From Edaphochlamys debaryana (Eukaryota > Chlorophyta > Chlorophyceae > Chlamydomonadales), in contig JAEHOE010000004.1 in assembly GCA_016858145.1 (NCBI GenBank), positions 2,108,001-2,172,000 on the forward strand: 64,000 nt of DNA, in the 5' to 3' direction. The translations under genes and the position numbers were made by a program. Below the pieces are notes generated by a model, which saw only the letters and a list, made by a program, of their open reading frames with translations, ran no database searches and had not been told where the DNA came from. Below, piece by piece: positions 36,101 to 46,761 of the stretch (position 1 is the stretch's first letter; each line of letters begins with the position of its first letter).

Positions 36101-38360
36101 GGGCCTGGCCCCGGCGCTGTGGATGCTGGGGCAGCAGCTGCTCGCAGGCGGTCTGCTGTTCCACATCTTCCGCTCCGTCACCTCCGCCTTCCATCTGGGT
36201 CGGGCCACGCTCTTCGGCGGGGCTTCCTATGTGGCCACAGGCCGCGGTTTCTCGCTGCAGCGCAAGACCTTCACTCAGGTGCGGTGCTTTTTCGGCGTGT
36301 GGCCATGAGAAGAAGGAGACTCTCCACCCCACAGCAGCGACGGCATGCTGAGCGATCAGTCTTACTGGAGCTTGGGCAGGTCTGCTGCGAGGTAGCCCCG
36401 TCTAAGGCACGTGTGTCTCATGCGTCATGCCGTACAGGTGTACGCCAACTACGGCCGCAGCCACCTGTACCTCGGGGCGGATGTGCTCGCCATGTCCATC
36501 CTCATTCTTGTTGCCGGCAGCAACGGTGAGCACGTACACACGTTGGTGACTCGGCCAGCTGTTCAGTATGGAACGTGCGTGTCCCACCCTTATCCCTCCC
36601 GCGCTGTGCACCCCCGCCCACCCCAGGCAGCAACTCCTACCCGATCCCCGCCATCGCGCTGTGGAGCTCCTTCCTGGTGGCCATCGCCCTGCTCGCGGGG
36701 CCCTTCTGGTTCACGCCCTTCTACTTCCGAATGCACGAGGTCAGCGTCCCCACTTTCTTTGGCTGCTGCCTTCACCTCGCCAACCTCGCAAACATCAAGT
36801 GGTTAAATCTGTGCCAGGCAGTTGTTTCACAAGCTAAGGCTTCGCTCGGATCAAGCTGGGCCCGCTGAGCCATCCGGCGCCGTTGTCCGCCCCCGCAGGT
36901 CATCCGGGACACCAAGGAGTTCTCGGCCTGGCTCGGCGGCAGCGGCGCCCGCGGCGTCAAGGACAGCTGGGCGGAGTGGAACCGAGAGCAGCTGGCACCG
37001 CTGAGGGACGAGACCGGCATTCAGGTGTGTTTGGGAGAACCCCAACGGTATCTACCCGTCAAGACACCTTCTGTCAGCGAGTGGGCTTACGCATCCCCTT
37101 GCAATCCCACCCCACCCGACCCAGATCCCCCGCTACCGCGCCTGGAGCATCGTCACCCTGCTGCTGCCCCGCGCCGTGACCTGCGTGCTGGGCGCAATGG
37201 TGGCAGTGGCGGCTGCTGAGTTCGACACTCAGGGCATGCCGGACCTGGCCTGGGTCCTGGCGGGAAGCGCCGCCACCTGGCTGGCTCTGGGGCTGTGGTC
37301 GGCAACCAAGCGGGGCTACGTGGCGTCCGGGCTCAAGTCCGGCTGGCGATGGGTCAAAGCCGCCGTGCAGGTGGGTGGAATGAAGCTCCCCGCACCCCGG
37401 GTGTGCCACGCACCTCGCTCGTGATCATGCTTGACGCGGCTTTTGCGTACGGTAGGCGGGTGCTTTACGTGATGCTTGGCATTTCATGGAGTAGGTCCTC
37501 CGGGTGGCGCACGCCCTTGGTCTCCTTTTACCCCTCCCTTTTTATCGCCCGCGTCCCAACTCGGCTCCATCCCACCCCACGCACCCCCTCCCCCGTCCCC
37601 AGGTGTTGTGCGTGCTGGCCCTGGGCTTCGTCCTCGTGGCAGTGCTCTTCCTGCCCCAGAAAGGGCTCAGGTCAGTGCAGCGAAAGGGGCGAGGACAGGC
37701 CGGGTTTGTGCGCGGGGGCGCACGGGGGCCAACACTCGCTCGGCGAGGGGTAGCTCTGGGTGCGGATGTGCGGAGCCCTCCCTGGTCACGTGCCTACTGG
37801 GGGCCCAGCCAGCGGGCGGGCCTGCTCATTGCCGCACACCGACCGCATGTCCCCCTCGTTTCCCCTCAAATATCATGTTGCTCCGCAGGTTCACCGGTGT
37901 CATTATCACGCTGTGGGCCAACTACCTGGCCGCCTCGCTGGTGGTGCTCGCCGCCACGCTGCTGCTGCCCAACAACATGGCCGCCAGGTGGGCTGGTGTC
38001 TCGTGCTTTGATGTGCATGCTGGGGGCGCGGGGCCTCCAAAGTGCGCAGCCTGACCTGCTCTTCTCTCCACACACCCCTGCCATGTGGTCCCCTACCCAA
38101 TCCCTTGACCCTTGGCCCGGCTCCACCCCCCCTGCCTCAACAGGTCCGCCTGCAATGCCGCTCTGCGCCAGACGGACGCAGCCCTGGGCCTGGTCATGTC
38201 CGTGGTGCTGGTGATCCTGACCTTCATCGGCGAGATCGGCCTCATCATGCTGGACAAGGTGCAGACGCTGGTGCAGTTCAACGACCGCTTCGCCATCAGC
38301 GCAGCGGCCAAGGGCTCCAGCGACGTGGTGGCGGTGGCACCGCTCAAGAAGAGAGACTAA
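24182..38360 (+). CDS. Callose (1,3-beta-glucan) synthase, GT48/FKS family
   Basis: Integral plasma-membrane synthase making 1,3-beta-glucan from UDP-glucose. Exons: 24182-24274 (tentative), 24709-24841, 24957-25156, 25311-25421, 25637-26734, 26911-27232, 27386-27819, 27964-28421, 28558-28774, 28931-29047, 29247-29717, 29885-29989, 30256-30361, 30508-30603, 30760-31322, 31470-31583, 31801-31905, 32074-32190, 32310-32486, 32637-32734, 32844-32982, 33060-33134, 33212-33652, 33846-34064, 34167-34477, 34620-34767, 34904-35004, 35114-35193, 35311-35534, 35657-35859, 36014-36278, 36438-36525, 36627-36739, 36899-37024, 37125-37370, 37603-37670, 37889-37987, 38144-38360. Phases close; about 2,765 residues against roughly 1,950 in plants. 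Diagnostic blocks: LALWWLLHTESANLRHTPEA (FKS1 domain); SFRGQVLARTVDGMSMYRTA; KYGTLVSSQVY; LGEGKPENQN with VQTIDMNQDN; RAHYGHPDLWNKLF; LSKSNAVQHVSEDAFGGYNA; ISVGKGRDMGL; GEQLMSRDVRFLG; ATGRGFSLQ. Membrane helices cluster at about residues 770-1090 and again from 2320 to 2740. Odd points: a 366-residue Pro/acidic insert, a poly-Ala exon, and a GC-AG intron after 26734. The first exon is the least certain part. Confidence 0.93.
25637..26734 (+). other. Glucan synthase exon with long disordered insert
   Basis: This exon encodes about residues 180-545 of the synthase. It begins with family-like sequence (VLGPRDPGALEAFFGRLASL) and ends with SPYVSLLQQLLPPP and ESIVASLAAFRDDGSG, but the middle is Pro-rich ([16 protein letters not shown]), acidic (QLDEEEQEGAVDVDQVDVG) and Ser/Ala-rich. 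Plant and fungal relatives have no such segment between the FKS1 domain and the first helices (family knowledge). The donor is GC (AAG|GCAAGG). Confidence 0.8.
26735..26910 (+). other. GC-AG intron
   Basis: The codon ending at 26734 is followed by GCAAGG instead of GT. The acceptor before 26911 is CCCGCAG. Reading through would add non-family sequence and a stop, while splicing here is phase 0 on both sides and restores IVQPLFHFLMEQIYLLGQIK. Confidence 0.75.
30890..31085 (+). repeat. Poly-alanine coding tract
   Basis: Inside synthase exon 30760-31322. GCC/GCT/GCG triplets encode long alanine runs broken by Lys, Arg, Thr and Gly, placed between YVYLLSLLAAVGAVP and QHAVKPVLPPLPARP. It is in frame and lies in the cytosolic part before the catalytic blocks. 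Confidence 0.85.
33411..33441 (+). repeat. Nested inverted repeat inside a coding exon
   Basis: Perfect 9-bp arms (CTGCCGTAC at 33419-33427, GTACGGCAG at 33433-33441) flank AGTCA. A third alternating copy, GTACGGC, sits just upstream at about 33412. It lies in the synthase exon 33212-33652 and encodes tyrosine/glycine-rich YGLPYSQYGSRG. Confidence 0.9.
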
Positions 38361-39424
38361 GGGGCTTGTTGTGCTGGGGCGGGATCTTGCTTGTTTGTTG
38401 CGCCAGGCCCTGCAGCGAGGGGGCCGTAGCTGGATATGTATGTTTCGAAGTGAAGAGCTTGGGGGCTAAAGCTAACGGTCGTTGCAAGAGGTTATGTTGA
38501 GTCAAGGGACGGGATGCATGAGGGCTTGTGGTGTTGGCTCGGCTGCGCGTGTGCCCGAAGAACGGAATGGAGCGACCCGTGAGAGCGATTTGAGGACGTG
38601 ACAGGTGGCGACGCGTGATATCTGCGAATGACGTAGGGACCGGGGGGTTCTGTGCTCGCAGGGGCCGTGCAGCGTAGTCCGGACGACGAGGGGGGATGCA
38701 GCTGAACGCGTCGATGTAGCCGCTGCCGCAACGCGAGAGAAGAAGGCGGGGTGCCAGCAATGCGCATCGCCGAGGCAGGGGCTAACCTAGGGGCAGCCGC
38801 GCGCGCAAACGGTACTTTCCTGGCTCCTGGTGTCGAGGCCCCCGGTGTTGTGCGTGCAGGCGGCCGCTATTAGAGCACGTTGGCCCACCATAGGGACCGG
38901 GGGGAAGGAACATTGGCGATGTACCCTTGCCATGGGGTGGGGGGAAATGGGGGGGTGCCGGGCGCAGACCCGAATTACGAAGCTGTCAGAGGATGCGGGT
39001 TGGCAATGACATAGCTACATTGAACGGCGGTGGGGTCTTGGGCGTGTATGAGAGAAGTGTGAGAATGATGATTAAAGCGTTTCAGTTTCCTTGGCCTCGA
39101 CACGCCCCAAGCACGCTGCCCGTCACCCCCCGAACCCCGCCCCCTCGAGGGCCTCCCACTGCAGCTGCCCTTCAAATCCTTCCACACTATCCTGCACGGC
39201 CGCAGACAGGGGGCATTCAAAGACTTGCGGTGTTGCGCTTTTCGCGTTGTCCCGCGTCGCCCGCCAATCCGTCGCGATCGCCGAGCTTCCCCTTGCTGAC
39301 TTTGTGAGAATGGGTCCTTATACAGATGATATACGTAAGAGTGCTGCATGTTCCATTAGCCTGCACCTCGTTTAGCTGGACTGGCGACCATGTGACATCG
39401 CTAGCAGCCCGCGCATGGATAGCG
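38361..39424. other. Intergenic between glucan synthase and GT77-like gene
   Basis: Contains the synthase 3' flank and the GT77-like promoter. No TGTAA pentamer was seen. An AT-richer patch with TATAC words lies at 39310-39340, about 90 bp before the start codon. No repeat or conserved frame recognised. Confidence 0.5.
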
Positions 39425-42400
39425 ATGGCCCGTAGGGTGCTGCTACTCTTGTTGTCCTTGACGGCGAGCCTATCAGGGCAAACGGCGGGCTCGGGCGCGG
39501 TCAGCTGCCGGAATCCTGCTTTCTGCTCCACGGGTGCGACTTCAGCGACCAGTGCTGGGGGCGACTAATGCAAGCAGTTGCACTACTCAAGCTGCGCCCG
39601 CGGAATTGGTGCCCCCGCCACTCTGTCCACCCTTTCCAACCCCGCCTTCCCTGGACACGTCCCCGCCCCCATCCTTGCAGGCAAGCTCCAGCACTATGTG
39701 GGCCCCGTCGACTCAGCCGAGCAGGCAAACCAGGCATTCAGTCTCACAGCATGGGACAAGGAGCTCATCGTGTTCGCGGAGACGCGGCTGGAGCAAGCGG
39801 TCCACACGCTGGATCGCTATCGCAGGGCGGGGTATGGCCACATCATCCCCGTCCTAGTCGACAGTGAGCAATGCCAGGTGGGTTGACAGGCTCCTACGTC
39901 CCACCACCAGCTTATCGCAAGACAGGTCAAGGGTTGCTCACAGCGGGCACGTTGCGGCCACAGCCCGCTCCGGATCGAGGCCTGCCGTGCGTGTTGGGGC
40001 GGGTGACAGCGCTACGCACGGCCCAACCCAGATCGCAGCATGCAGCATGTCCCGCGCCAAGCGCCGACCCCGCGCCAGGCTCGAACTCCAACCCCTGTCT
40101 CTGTCCCCGCGGCTCGCCCCAGGCCGTGGTGCAGCTCATGGCGTCGCACGGGACCTCACGTCCCGGGCTGCAGGGGGCCGCAGGTGGGCAGGCGCTTGGG
40201 CCTCCTCCGGCACTCTGGAGGCCCCATGGGGGCTACAGGGGGGTTGCGAGCTGACGTGAAGTTGTTGAAGCACCAGACATGGTTTTGGGCTGCCCGTCAA
40301 CTACCGCCGTGCCACGCCCTGTACTTGGTGCCCTGCAGGGAACGTGTCGTGTGGATGGTACCGCACCGCCGACGAAGAGTGCGTGGGCGCTGGGCAGGGG
40401 ACGGGTTTGTGCGGCTAGCAGCATTTCGTTTACTTCATGCATTGCGCAGGGCATAGGTGGCTTGCACACAGCCGGGGGAATGGAGGGCGGCGGCAGGAAT
40501 GCCGAAGCCTTAACGGGTTGCTGGGTGCCGGTGCTACCCCCCCCTCTGCTCTGTGCGCAATACCTCTTGTTACACGCCGCAGGGGCAACCGGTTTCCGTC
40601 GGGCTTTGAGTACTTTCGGCATGAGGTTGGGACAACGGCGTGGTGGCGGAAGTGGTTTACCGTTGGTGAGTTGGTGCTAACCTCCTGCTCTGTACTCCGC
40701 TTACTCCCTTGTACCCCCCTGACCGTCCTGTGCGACGCTGCTCTGCGCCGTCCCCACCCAACTTTGCCCTCCCTCTTTCTCCTCTACCGCCCGCAGCCCG
40801 CGCCGTGTCCCTGGGTTATAACGTTATGTCGGTTGACGCCGACACGCTCCCACTGGGCGACTGGTATGGCATGGTCAAGGCGCCGCCGGCCAGCGACTAC
40901 AACATGATCAGCCAGGCGAGGCACGCACACGCCTGAATTTTCTGACTGCCTTGTGGAGGGTTGGCAAAACATGACTGCCGCTTTGATACATGCCGCGTGC
41001 TCTCCTTCATCTCATGCCGCGGCTATCTTGGGCACGGAGCCCGCTTTTGCATGACTTGGCTTGGCTTGTGCTCTCACGTTCCTTCCGGCGGTATGGATCC
41101 CGCAGGCCGAGTCAACTGAAGCCCTCAATGGCGGCTTTACTTACATCCAGGTGCGTGCCATACACCCAGGATCTGGGGACCAAACCAGGCATCGCCATCG
41201 GAAGGGGAAGCCGGCCCCCTCTCCTGTGGCCGGGCCGTTGCCTAGCCAGTCCCACCAACCCGCCGCTGCCACTAACCCCACCCCCCAGAATGCCGCCCCT
41301 GACGGTCCCGTGGCGTACCTCTTGTACGAGGGCATGCACAGAGTGGGTAAGTCCCGTACCGGAACTGTACGAACGGACGTGTCGTACCATAACGCACTTG
41401 ACACATGTCTGTCGTCATGACCGTGCCGTGCTGTCCTGCAGTACGATGGGCCGAGAACGCCTCTGCACTCGTGGCTCTGTCCCCCAACCTGATCGACGAG
41501 TACGGCGGGGTGGACCAGGAGGACCAGGTGGGGCCCTGAGGGGACCAGCGCAAGGGCCCGTGCGGGCCCATACGGGGTCTGGAGGGGTCCAGGTAGGAAA
41601 ACAGATCTAGGTGGACAGGGAGCGGAGTTCGGCGTGCTCAACCCCTCCTCTTTTCCCTGGTACCTCCGACAACATGAAGCGTCCCTCAGCCCTTTCTCCC
41701 TTCCCTCGTCCCTTCGTCCTTTCCCAATGCGCGGCCTGCGCTCACTTTCTACATGACCAAGCATTTCTAATCTATCTGTTCGTTGCTATCCACACAGACC
41801 ATGCTCTCGGACGTGCTCTTCTCCTGCCTGGCGGGCCGCCCCGTGTACTACTTCCTGCTGCGGACCATGGGGGACGACGCGGCGGGCTGGGCCAAGCTGG
41901 GCGGCAGGGAGGTGGGTGGGAGGGTGGGATTGGGCATCGGGGGTACGGTATCCTGGGCCAAGCTGGGCGGCAGGGAGGTGGGGTGGGTGGGGGTTGGGGG
42001 GTGGGAGCGCGTTGAGCTGGGCAACGGGTTGGGATGTGGGCACACGGGGTGAGTGAGATTTGAGCGCGCGAAACGAAGGCCAGGCGTGCTGGGAGGTAGG
42101 GCCGTCGGTCAGGGTGGTGGCGACGGCGCAGAGGGCCCGGACTACAGCGTACCGGTAAGGGCTGGGCATGGATGGGAGCACGAGGTGCGACGGACTAGGC
42201 GACCGGCAACGCACTGGCGCACCGGCGCCCTCTCCACCCGAACCCGTCCTGTCTCTCCCCCCTCCCTCCCGACCCCAGGCTTGGATGGAGGAGGTGCAGG
42301 GGGAGGCCCTCTACAAGATGGACGTCACGGTGGGTCTGGGTCAAGGGGGAGAGGGGCCAGGGGTGTCGAGGGGGCGGGGAATGGACCGACGTGCGTGTGT

Positions 42401-45400
42401 TCCCATGAATCTGACGCGTGCTTCTCGGAAGCAGATGTTGATCGGTCAATTTCTTTCCCTTTGGTCCCCCTGTACCCCCAGGACGCCTGGGTCAACCCGC
42501 CCCTCGCCGACCTCGTGTGGGGCGACCCCTACCCGCCCACGCAGCCGCCCCCGCGGGAGCCGGGCAGTGGTCGGTTGGCGCTGCAGCTGCGGACGGGGGA
42601 GTTACGCATGCCGCACGCAGGTGGGTACGAGTGCTGGGGAGAATGGGGACAGGGTTGGGGGGGTCACCGGCATCGGGAACACATGCCGAGCTATCCGGTC
42701 ACCTCAACTTGCTTCCCGCACTCGTCAGGTGGGCGGTGGCCCAAGGTGTACGGCGGCTATCTGTTCGCGCCCGCTGGGCCGTACACACACGCCTACCGAC
42801 AGGCCTTCAGGGACCTGGGTGAGAGCGCGGGGGAGGCCGGGGGCTAGCGTGGACGGCGCTCGGCAAGGTGGGCAGGCTCAGCGTACTGGAGGAGTAGCGT
42901 TCCTTCCGCTCTTGTGGGGACCTTGGAATTGTGGCGAGGCACACATCTTGTGGGGATTTTGAATCTGTGGCAAGGCCTGACCTGTCGGAAGAGGACTAGA
43001 ACCCATAACTGACCCGCCCAAACACCTTATGTGCAGGAGTGCCACTGCCCCCTGACCCGGAGGACGCAGAGGATGAGGAGCGGGTGGGGCTCATGGTGTA
43101 CGGCAGCCTCACGTGGGGCAGCTGGGGCGTCGCGTACGGCACGTGCGGCACGCCCAGTACTGCACGGGACAGCTCCAGCCGCGTTTGCAGCGTGCCAGGG
43201 GATTGGGGGATTGCTTGACCGACTCGAAAACCCCCCTGTGCCCCATCCACCGTGCCAGGCCCGTGCGACCAAGCCCGAGCGAGTCCTGCTGACGTCTGTT
43301 CGTGAGTGGCTGGCAGGAGTCAGGGGCAGGGGCAGGAGAACGCACGGTTGTAGAGCGCATGGGGGCGTGGACTCGTGCCGAGGAGGCAAGGGCTGGTGGA
43401 AGGTGCTTCCTGAGCCCGAGGCCCTTTCCGAGCAGGTGGTCACGGGTCAGCTGCTCAGGTCGGAGCTTGGTTTCACCTTTTCTCTGCCCCATCCCTCCCC
43501 CCAACCCCCTTGCCCCCAACCCCCATTAGTCATCGGCGGGCCGCTGCCCGACGGCCGTTACAGCCAGCTGGGCTCCTGGCTGGAACACGGCTGGTTTCTG
43601 TACGGCAGACTGGGGCACTGGCACCTGCACCTCAACCCGCCGTACACGGGGGTGAGATTCCATCGCACCCCGCGTCGCACCTGCCGTACTGCTTTGGCGG
43701 GCTGACGGTCACACATACACCTCTGCACCCCCACTTCTCCTCTCCTCTGATCTCAACCCCCATCCCTTCCTCTCCCCCCATCTCCCTCCCTCCCCCCCTG
43801 TCAGGGCATGGGTCACGTGCACGCGGGGCTGCCCCCCGGTCTGCGCCTGGACCAGGGCAAGGCGCTCGCGCTCATGCACTCGGGCCACCACAACTGGAGG
43901 GTGAGCTTACTAAGGCTGACTAAGCGCGGCGCTGCTTAGTGATGTACGTGTATGAGTAACGCAGCGGGGGCTCATGCACTCGGGCCACAACAACTGGAGG
44001 GTGAGGGCGGGGGGTCCCTGGAGGAGGTGGGGAAGGGGATGGAGGAGGTGCAGGCGCAGGACGCGGTTTAACGGGGGTAAAGGGGGGGGACCTGGCCACG
44101 CAGAGGGGACTAAGGGGCCGGTGTGGGGATGCTCGAGGGAGGAGGGCTGAGGCGGGGGACGGGTCAGGCCTTCCGGGCTTGAAAGCGTAAGGCCATTTGC
44201 CCGTCCCTTCCCTGCCTTGCTCCCTTGCTCCCTCCCACGACAGCTGTCCGCCCGGCTGTCTCGCTCCCCTGCGCGGGCCTTCCTAGCCACCGGGGGGCTC
44301 AACGCCAGCGACGCGGCGGCCGCGCTGACACGGGTGGTGGCGTACGGTCCGGGCGTCGTTCATTACAATCTGTGTGCGTCCTGGAGGGAGGGGCGCGTGG
44401 AGAAGGGTCATCTGGTGCTGTTGGGGACTGAGGTGCCGCGCCGCTAGGGGTGTGGGAGGGCTAGCCGCTGAGGGCACGGGACCAGGGGGCTGCTCGAGGC
44501 GTGGTTGGGATGGGGTCGTCTTAAGGAGGCGCAATGGATAAGAGCCTCTTTCCGCTTGGGCGAGAGCTCCTTGAGCATGCACACCCGCCCCCTCCTCCCC
44601 TCCATGCCCCCCCCATCCCCCCCCCCAGCCAAGCCGGCGTTCGTGCGCGCCGCCCAGGAGCTGGCTCGGGTGGCGGCGGCGCTGGGGGCGGCGGTGGCCT
44701 GGCCCGCAGCGGACTGCAGCAGCGACTGGGTGGGTGGGGGTGCGCAAGGTAAAAGCTCGAGGGAGGGGTGAGCAGGAGGGGGCGGGCGGGCAGGAGAGGC
44801 GTAGGCTGGCGTTGAACTTCAAGCAGCGTCACCCGGGGCCCCCACGCTGACCGCTTCCCGCGCCGTCCGCCACGCACCCCAGGTCCTGAACCCTGAATAC
44901 CGCAACCTGTCCAAGCCCTTCCGCCACTCCATTCCCTGGGTGCACATCAACACCCACTACACCGTCAGCCCCTTCGGCAAGTCCCTCGACCATTTGAAGT
45001 GTGCGTGTGCGACGTACGCGACTTTGCTAAAGCGAGCGGGGTGGACCTTCTCCAGGGGTAGAGGTCTTCACACGTGGCCGTGCGACCTGCCCCTTGCCAA
45101 ACCACGGGCCCTCGATCACTGCCCTCTCCCCGCCCCAACCAATCTTGCCCCACACAGGCGAGTGGACCGGCTTCGCCCAGAGAGGTACGCATGGCTCCGG
45201 GATCGTTGGGGAGTACTGGGCCTTGGGGAGTACTTGGGCCTTCCCAGCCGCATTTTGCCCCCCGACTGGAGCACCTCTGACGGCAGCCAGCAACAGGCAG
45301 GGAGATCCCTGGTCCCTAGCTCGCCTCCTTGACCCCTTCGCCGACCCCCCAACCTTGCCTCCATACTTGCCTCCCACCCCTCCTGCCCCCATGCGGCCCC

Positions 45401-45992
45401 CAGGCTGTCTGGCGAGCTCCAGGGGTGAGATCCGGCCGTACGGCATCTTGGCGGTGGAGCTGGATCACCTGGTGGAGCGACACAGGCGGTGGGCGGCGGG
45501 GGCGCAGGGTCCGGGCCCGGCGGGGCTCAGGCACGAATACACGCTGCGGCTGCAGGTGCGTGGGCGTGTGAAGGGCTGCTCGTGTGCTCGTCTATGTGTG
45601 TGCAACCCTGCGTGAGGGGCCGCAACCGCACGGCTCGGGCGGACAAGGACGCAAGGAGGCAAGCCGGAACCGCAGCCTATGTGCACTGATCCCCCCCAAT
45701 CGCCCCATCCGTTCAGGCCTCAGCCCCCGGCGCCGCCGCGCCGCCGCCACGGTCCACGGACTTCCAGCCCGTGTCGTACGACGATCTCGTGTCGCTGAAT
45801 GCTGACGTCATCAAGTTAACCGCTGAAGTACGGATGCCGTACCAGTGGGGTGCCGTACTGTGGCTGGACCGGCTGGTGGAGGTGGCGGGCGTACTGCCGC
45901 CGAGTGTGGCGGAGCAGGTGGCGCGGCTGAGCGCCGACTGCCCGGGGCTAAGGTACGGGGAGCTGAGCGAGGAGCAGCGTGCTTGGTGGTGA
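39425..45992 (+). CDS. Secreted/Golgi nucleotide-sugar transferase, GT77-like
   Basis: Exons: 39425-39533, 39681-39877, 40123-40183, 40339-40378, 40583-40665, 40797-40915, 41106-41150, 41289-41346, 41442-41527, 41798-41911, 42134-42154, 42279-42329, 42482-42620, 42729-42818, 43037-43083, 43259-43301, 43530-43651, 43805-43900, 44244-44406, 44629-44729, 44883-45000, 45158-45184, 45404-45555, 45717-45992. This closes in frame for 785 residues. A signal segment (MARRVLLLLLSLTASLSGQT) targets the secretory path. Blocks fit the nucleotide-diphospho-sugar transferase family (PF03407, RRA/XEG113-like): VSLGYNVMSVDADTLPLGDW (DxD), LNGGFTYIQ, VDQEDQTMLSDVLF, GHVHAGL and ALALMHSGHHNWRL. The C-terminal half (AKPAFVRAAQELARVAAALG) resembles extra domains of algal members. 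A likely role is arabinosylation or similar decoration of wall glycoproteins (inference). Splice choices at 43083, 44406 and 45000 were set by phase and are less sure. Confidence 0.75.
40916..41105 (+). other. GC-AG intron
   Basis: After the exon ending ...DYNMISQ at 40915 the next bases are GCGAGG. The acceptor is CCCGCAG before 41106. Phase is 0 on both sides and joins to AESTEALNGGFTYIQ. Without splicing the frame stops after six more codons. Confidence 0.7.
41887..41982 (+). repeat. Exon-end plus 5' splice site duplicated in the following intron
   Basis: Thirty bases spanning the end of exon 41798-41911 and its donor (41887-41916, CTGGGCCAAGCTGGGCGGCA then GGGAGGTGGG) are repeated without a mismatch at 41953-41982, 66 bp downstream inside the intron. 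Confidence 0.95.
43870..44005 (+). repeat. Exon-end plus 5' splice site duplicated in the following intron
   Basis: Thirty-six bases spanning the end of exon 43805-43900 and its donor (43870-43905, starting GCTCATGCACTCGGGCCACC) recur at 43970-44005 with one mismatch, exactly 100 bp downstream in the intron. Both copies keep AACTGGAGG|GTGAG. Confidence 0.95.
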
Positions 45993-46761
45993 GGAGAACG
46001 CGGAGGAGAACTCTGGGAGACGTGTACGACAACGAATGTGGGTGGGATCAAATGAGAGGGCTAGCGTTGCGGTACCAAGCGCTGATGGGCAGGGGAAAGG
46101 TAGAGCGCAGAGGGTTGTTATAGACAACGGGGCGTAGTGCCGCGGTGACAGCGCAGAGGGTGCCAGGTGCAGGGAGTGCAGGGAGGTAGACACGAAGACG
46201 ACGGAAGACGAATGAGGAGTCGGTCAGAGTACCTTGCTATCGGCGCGCGGCAGGGGCTGTGAAGTGTGAACCCATGGAGGAGACGAGAGGTAGGCACGCC
46301 TGCTGGATGGGGAAAGAAGTGAGGGAGGAGCAGGAGGGGGTCGTCGTGGAGGGGCACGTTGCTTCCCAGACGAGCGAAGCTGCAAGAGAAGCTCCAGCGT
46401 TTGGGCTCAGGCCGCCGTCAGACAGTGCGTCAGCGCAAGCGGGCGTAGCAGCTAGCCGACGAGGCGCGGGCTTCGCTGGGCTTCGCCGACCTCGGCTCGC
46501 TCGCCGCGCCGAACGGGACTCGCCGTCCCCCCGCCCGCCCCGCCTTCTCCCCCTCTTCCCCCGCACGATGCATATCACCAGCGAGCACGCGCTAGCTCCA
46601 GACACAACGACGCAAGTCTCAGCTTAACTCAAACGGTACTCTGGAGCTCCCAACGCGGCCAAGGATACCTGCGCCAAGGTCGTGGGCCCTCAAGCCCTCA
46701 GCCCCGCGCTCAAAGCTCCCAGTCTCAGCCGCAGAAGCCGTATTACCCGCGACGCCGAAGC
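45993..46761. other. Intergenic between GT77-like gene and small secreted protein gene
   Basis: Holds the 3' flank of the transferase gene and the promoter of the next. No TGTAA, no repeats and no conserved frame were recognised. Base composition is mixed, with a CT-rich stretch at 46520-46565. Confidence 0.5.

Noticed and set aside
44447..44628. Stop codon at 44445 as the end of the GT77-like gene
   Set aside because: A phase-consistent donor at 44406 joins to AKPAFVRAAQELARV and further exons that continue in frame to 45992.
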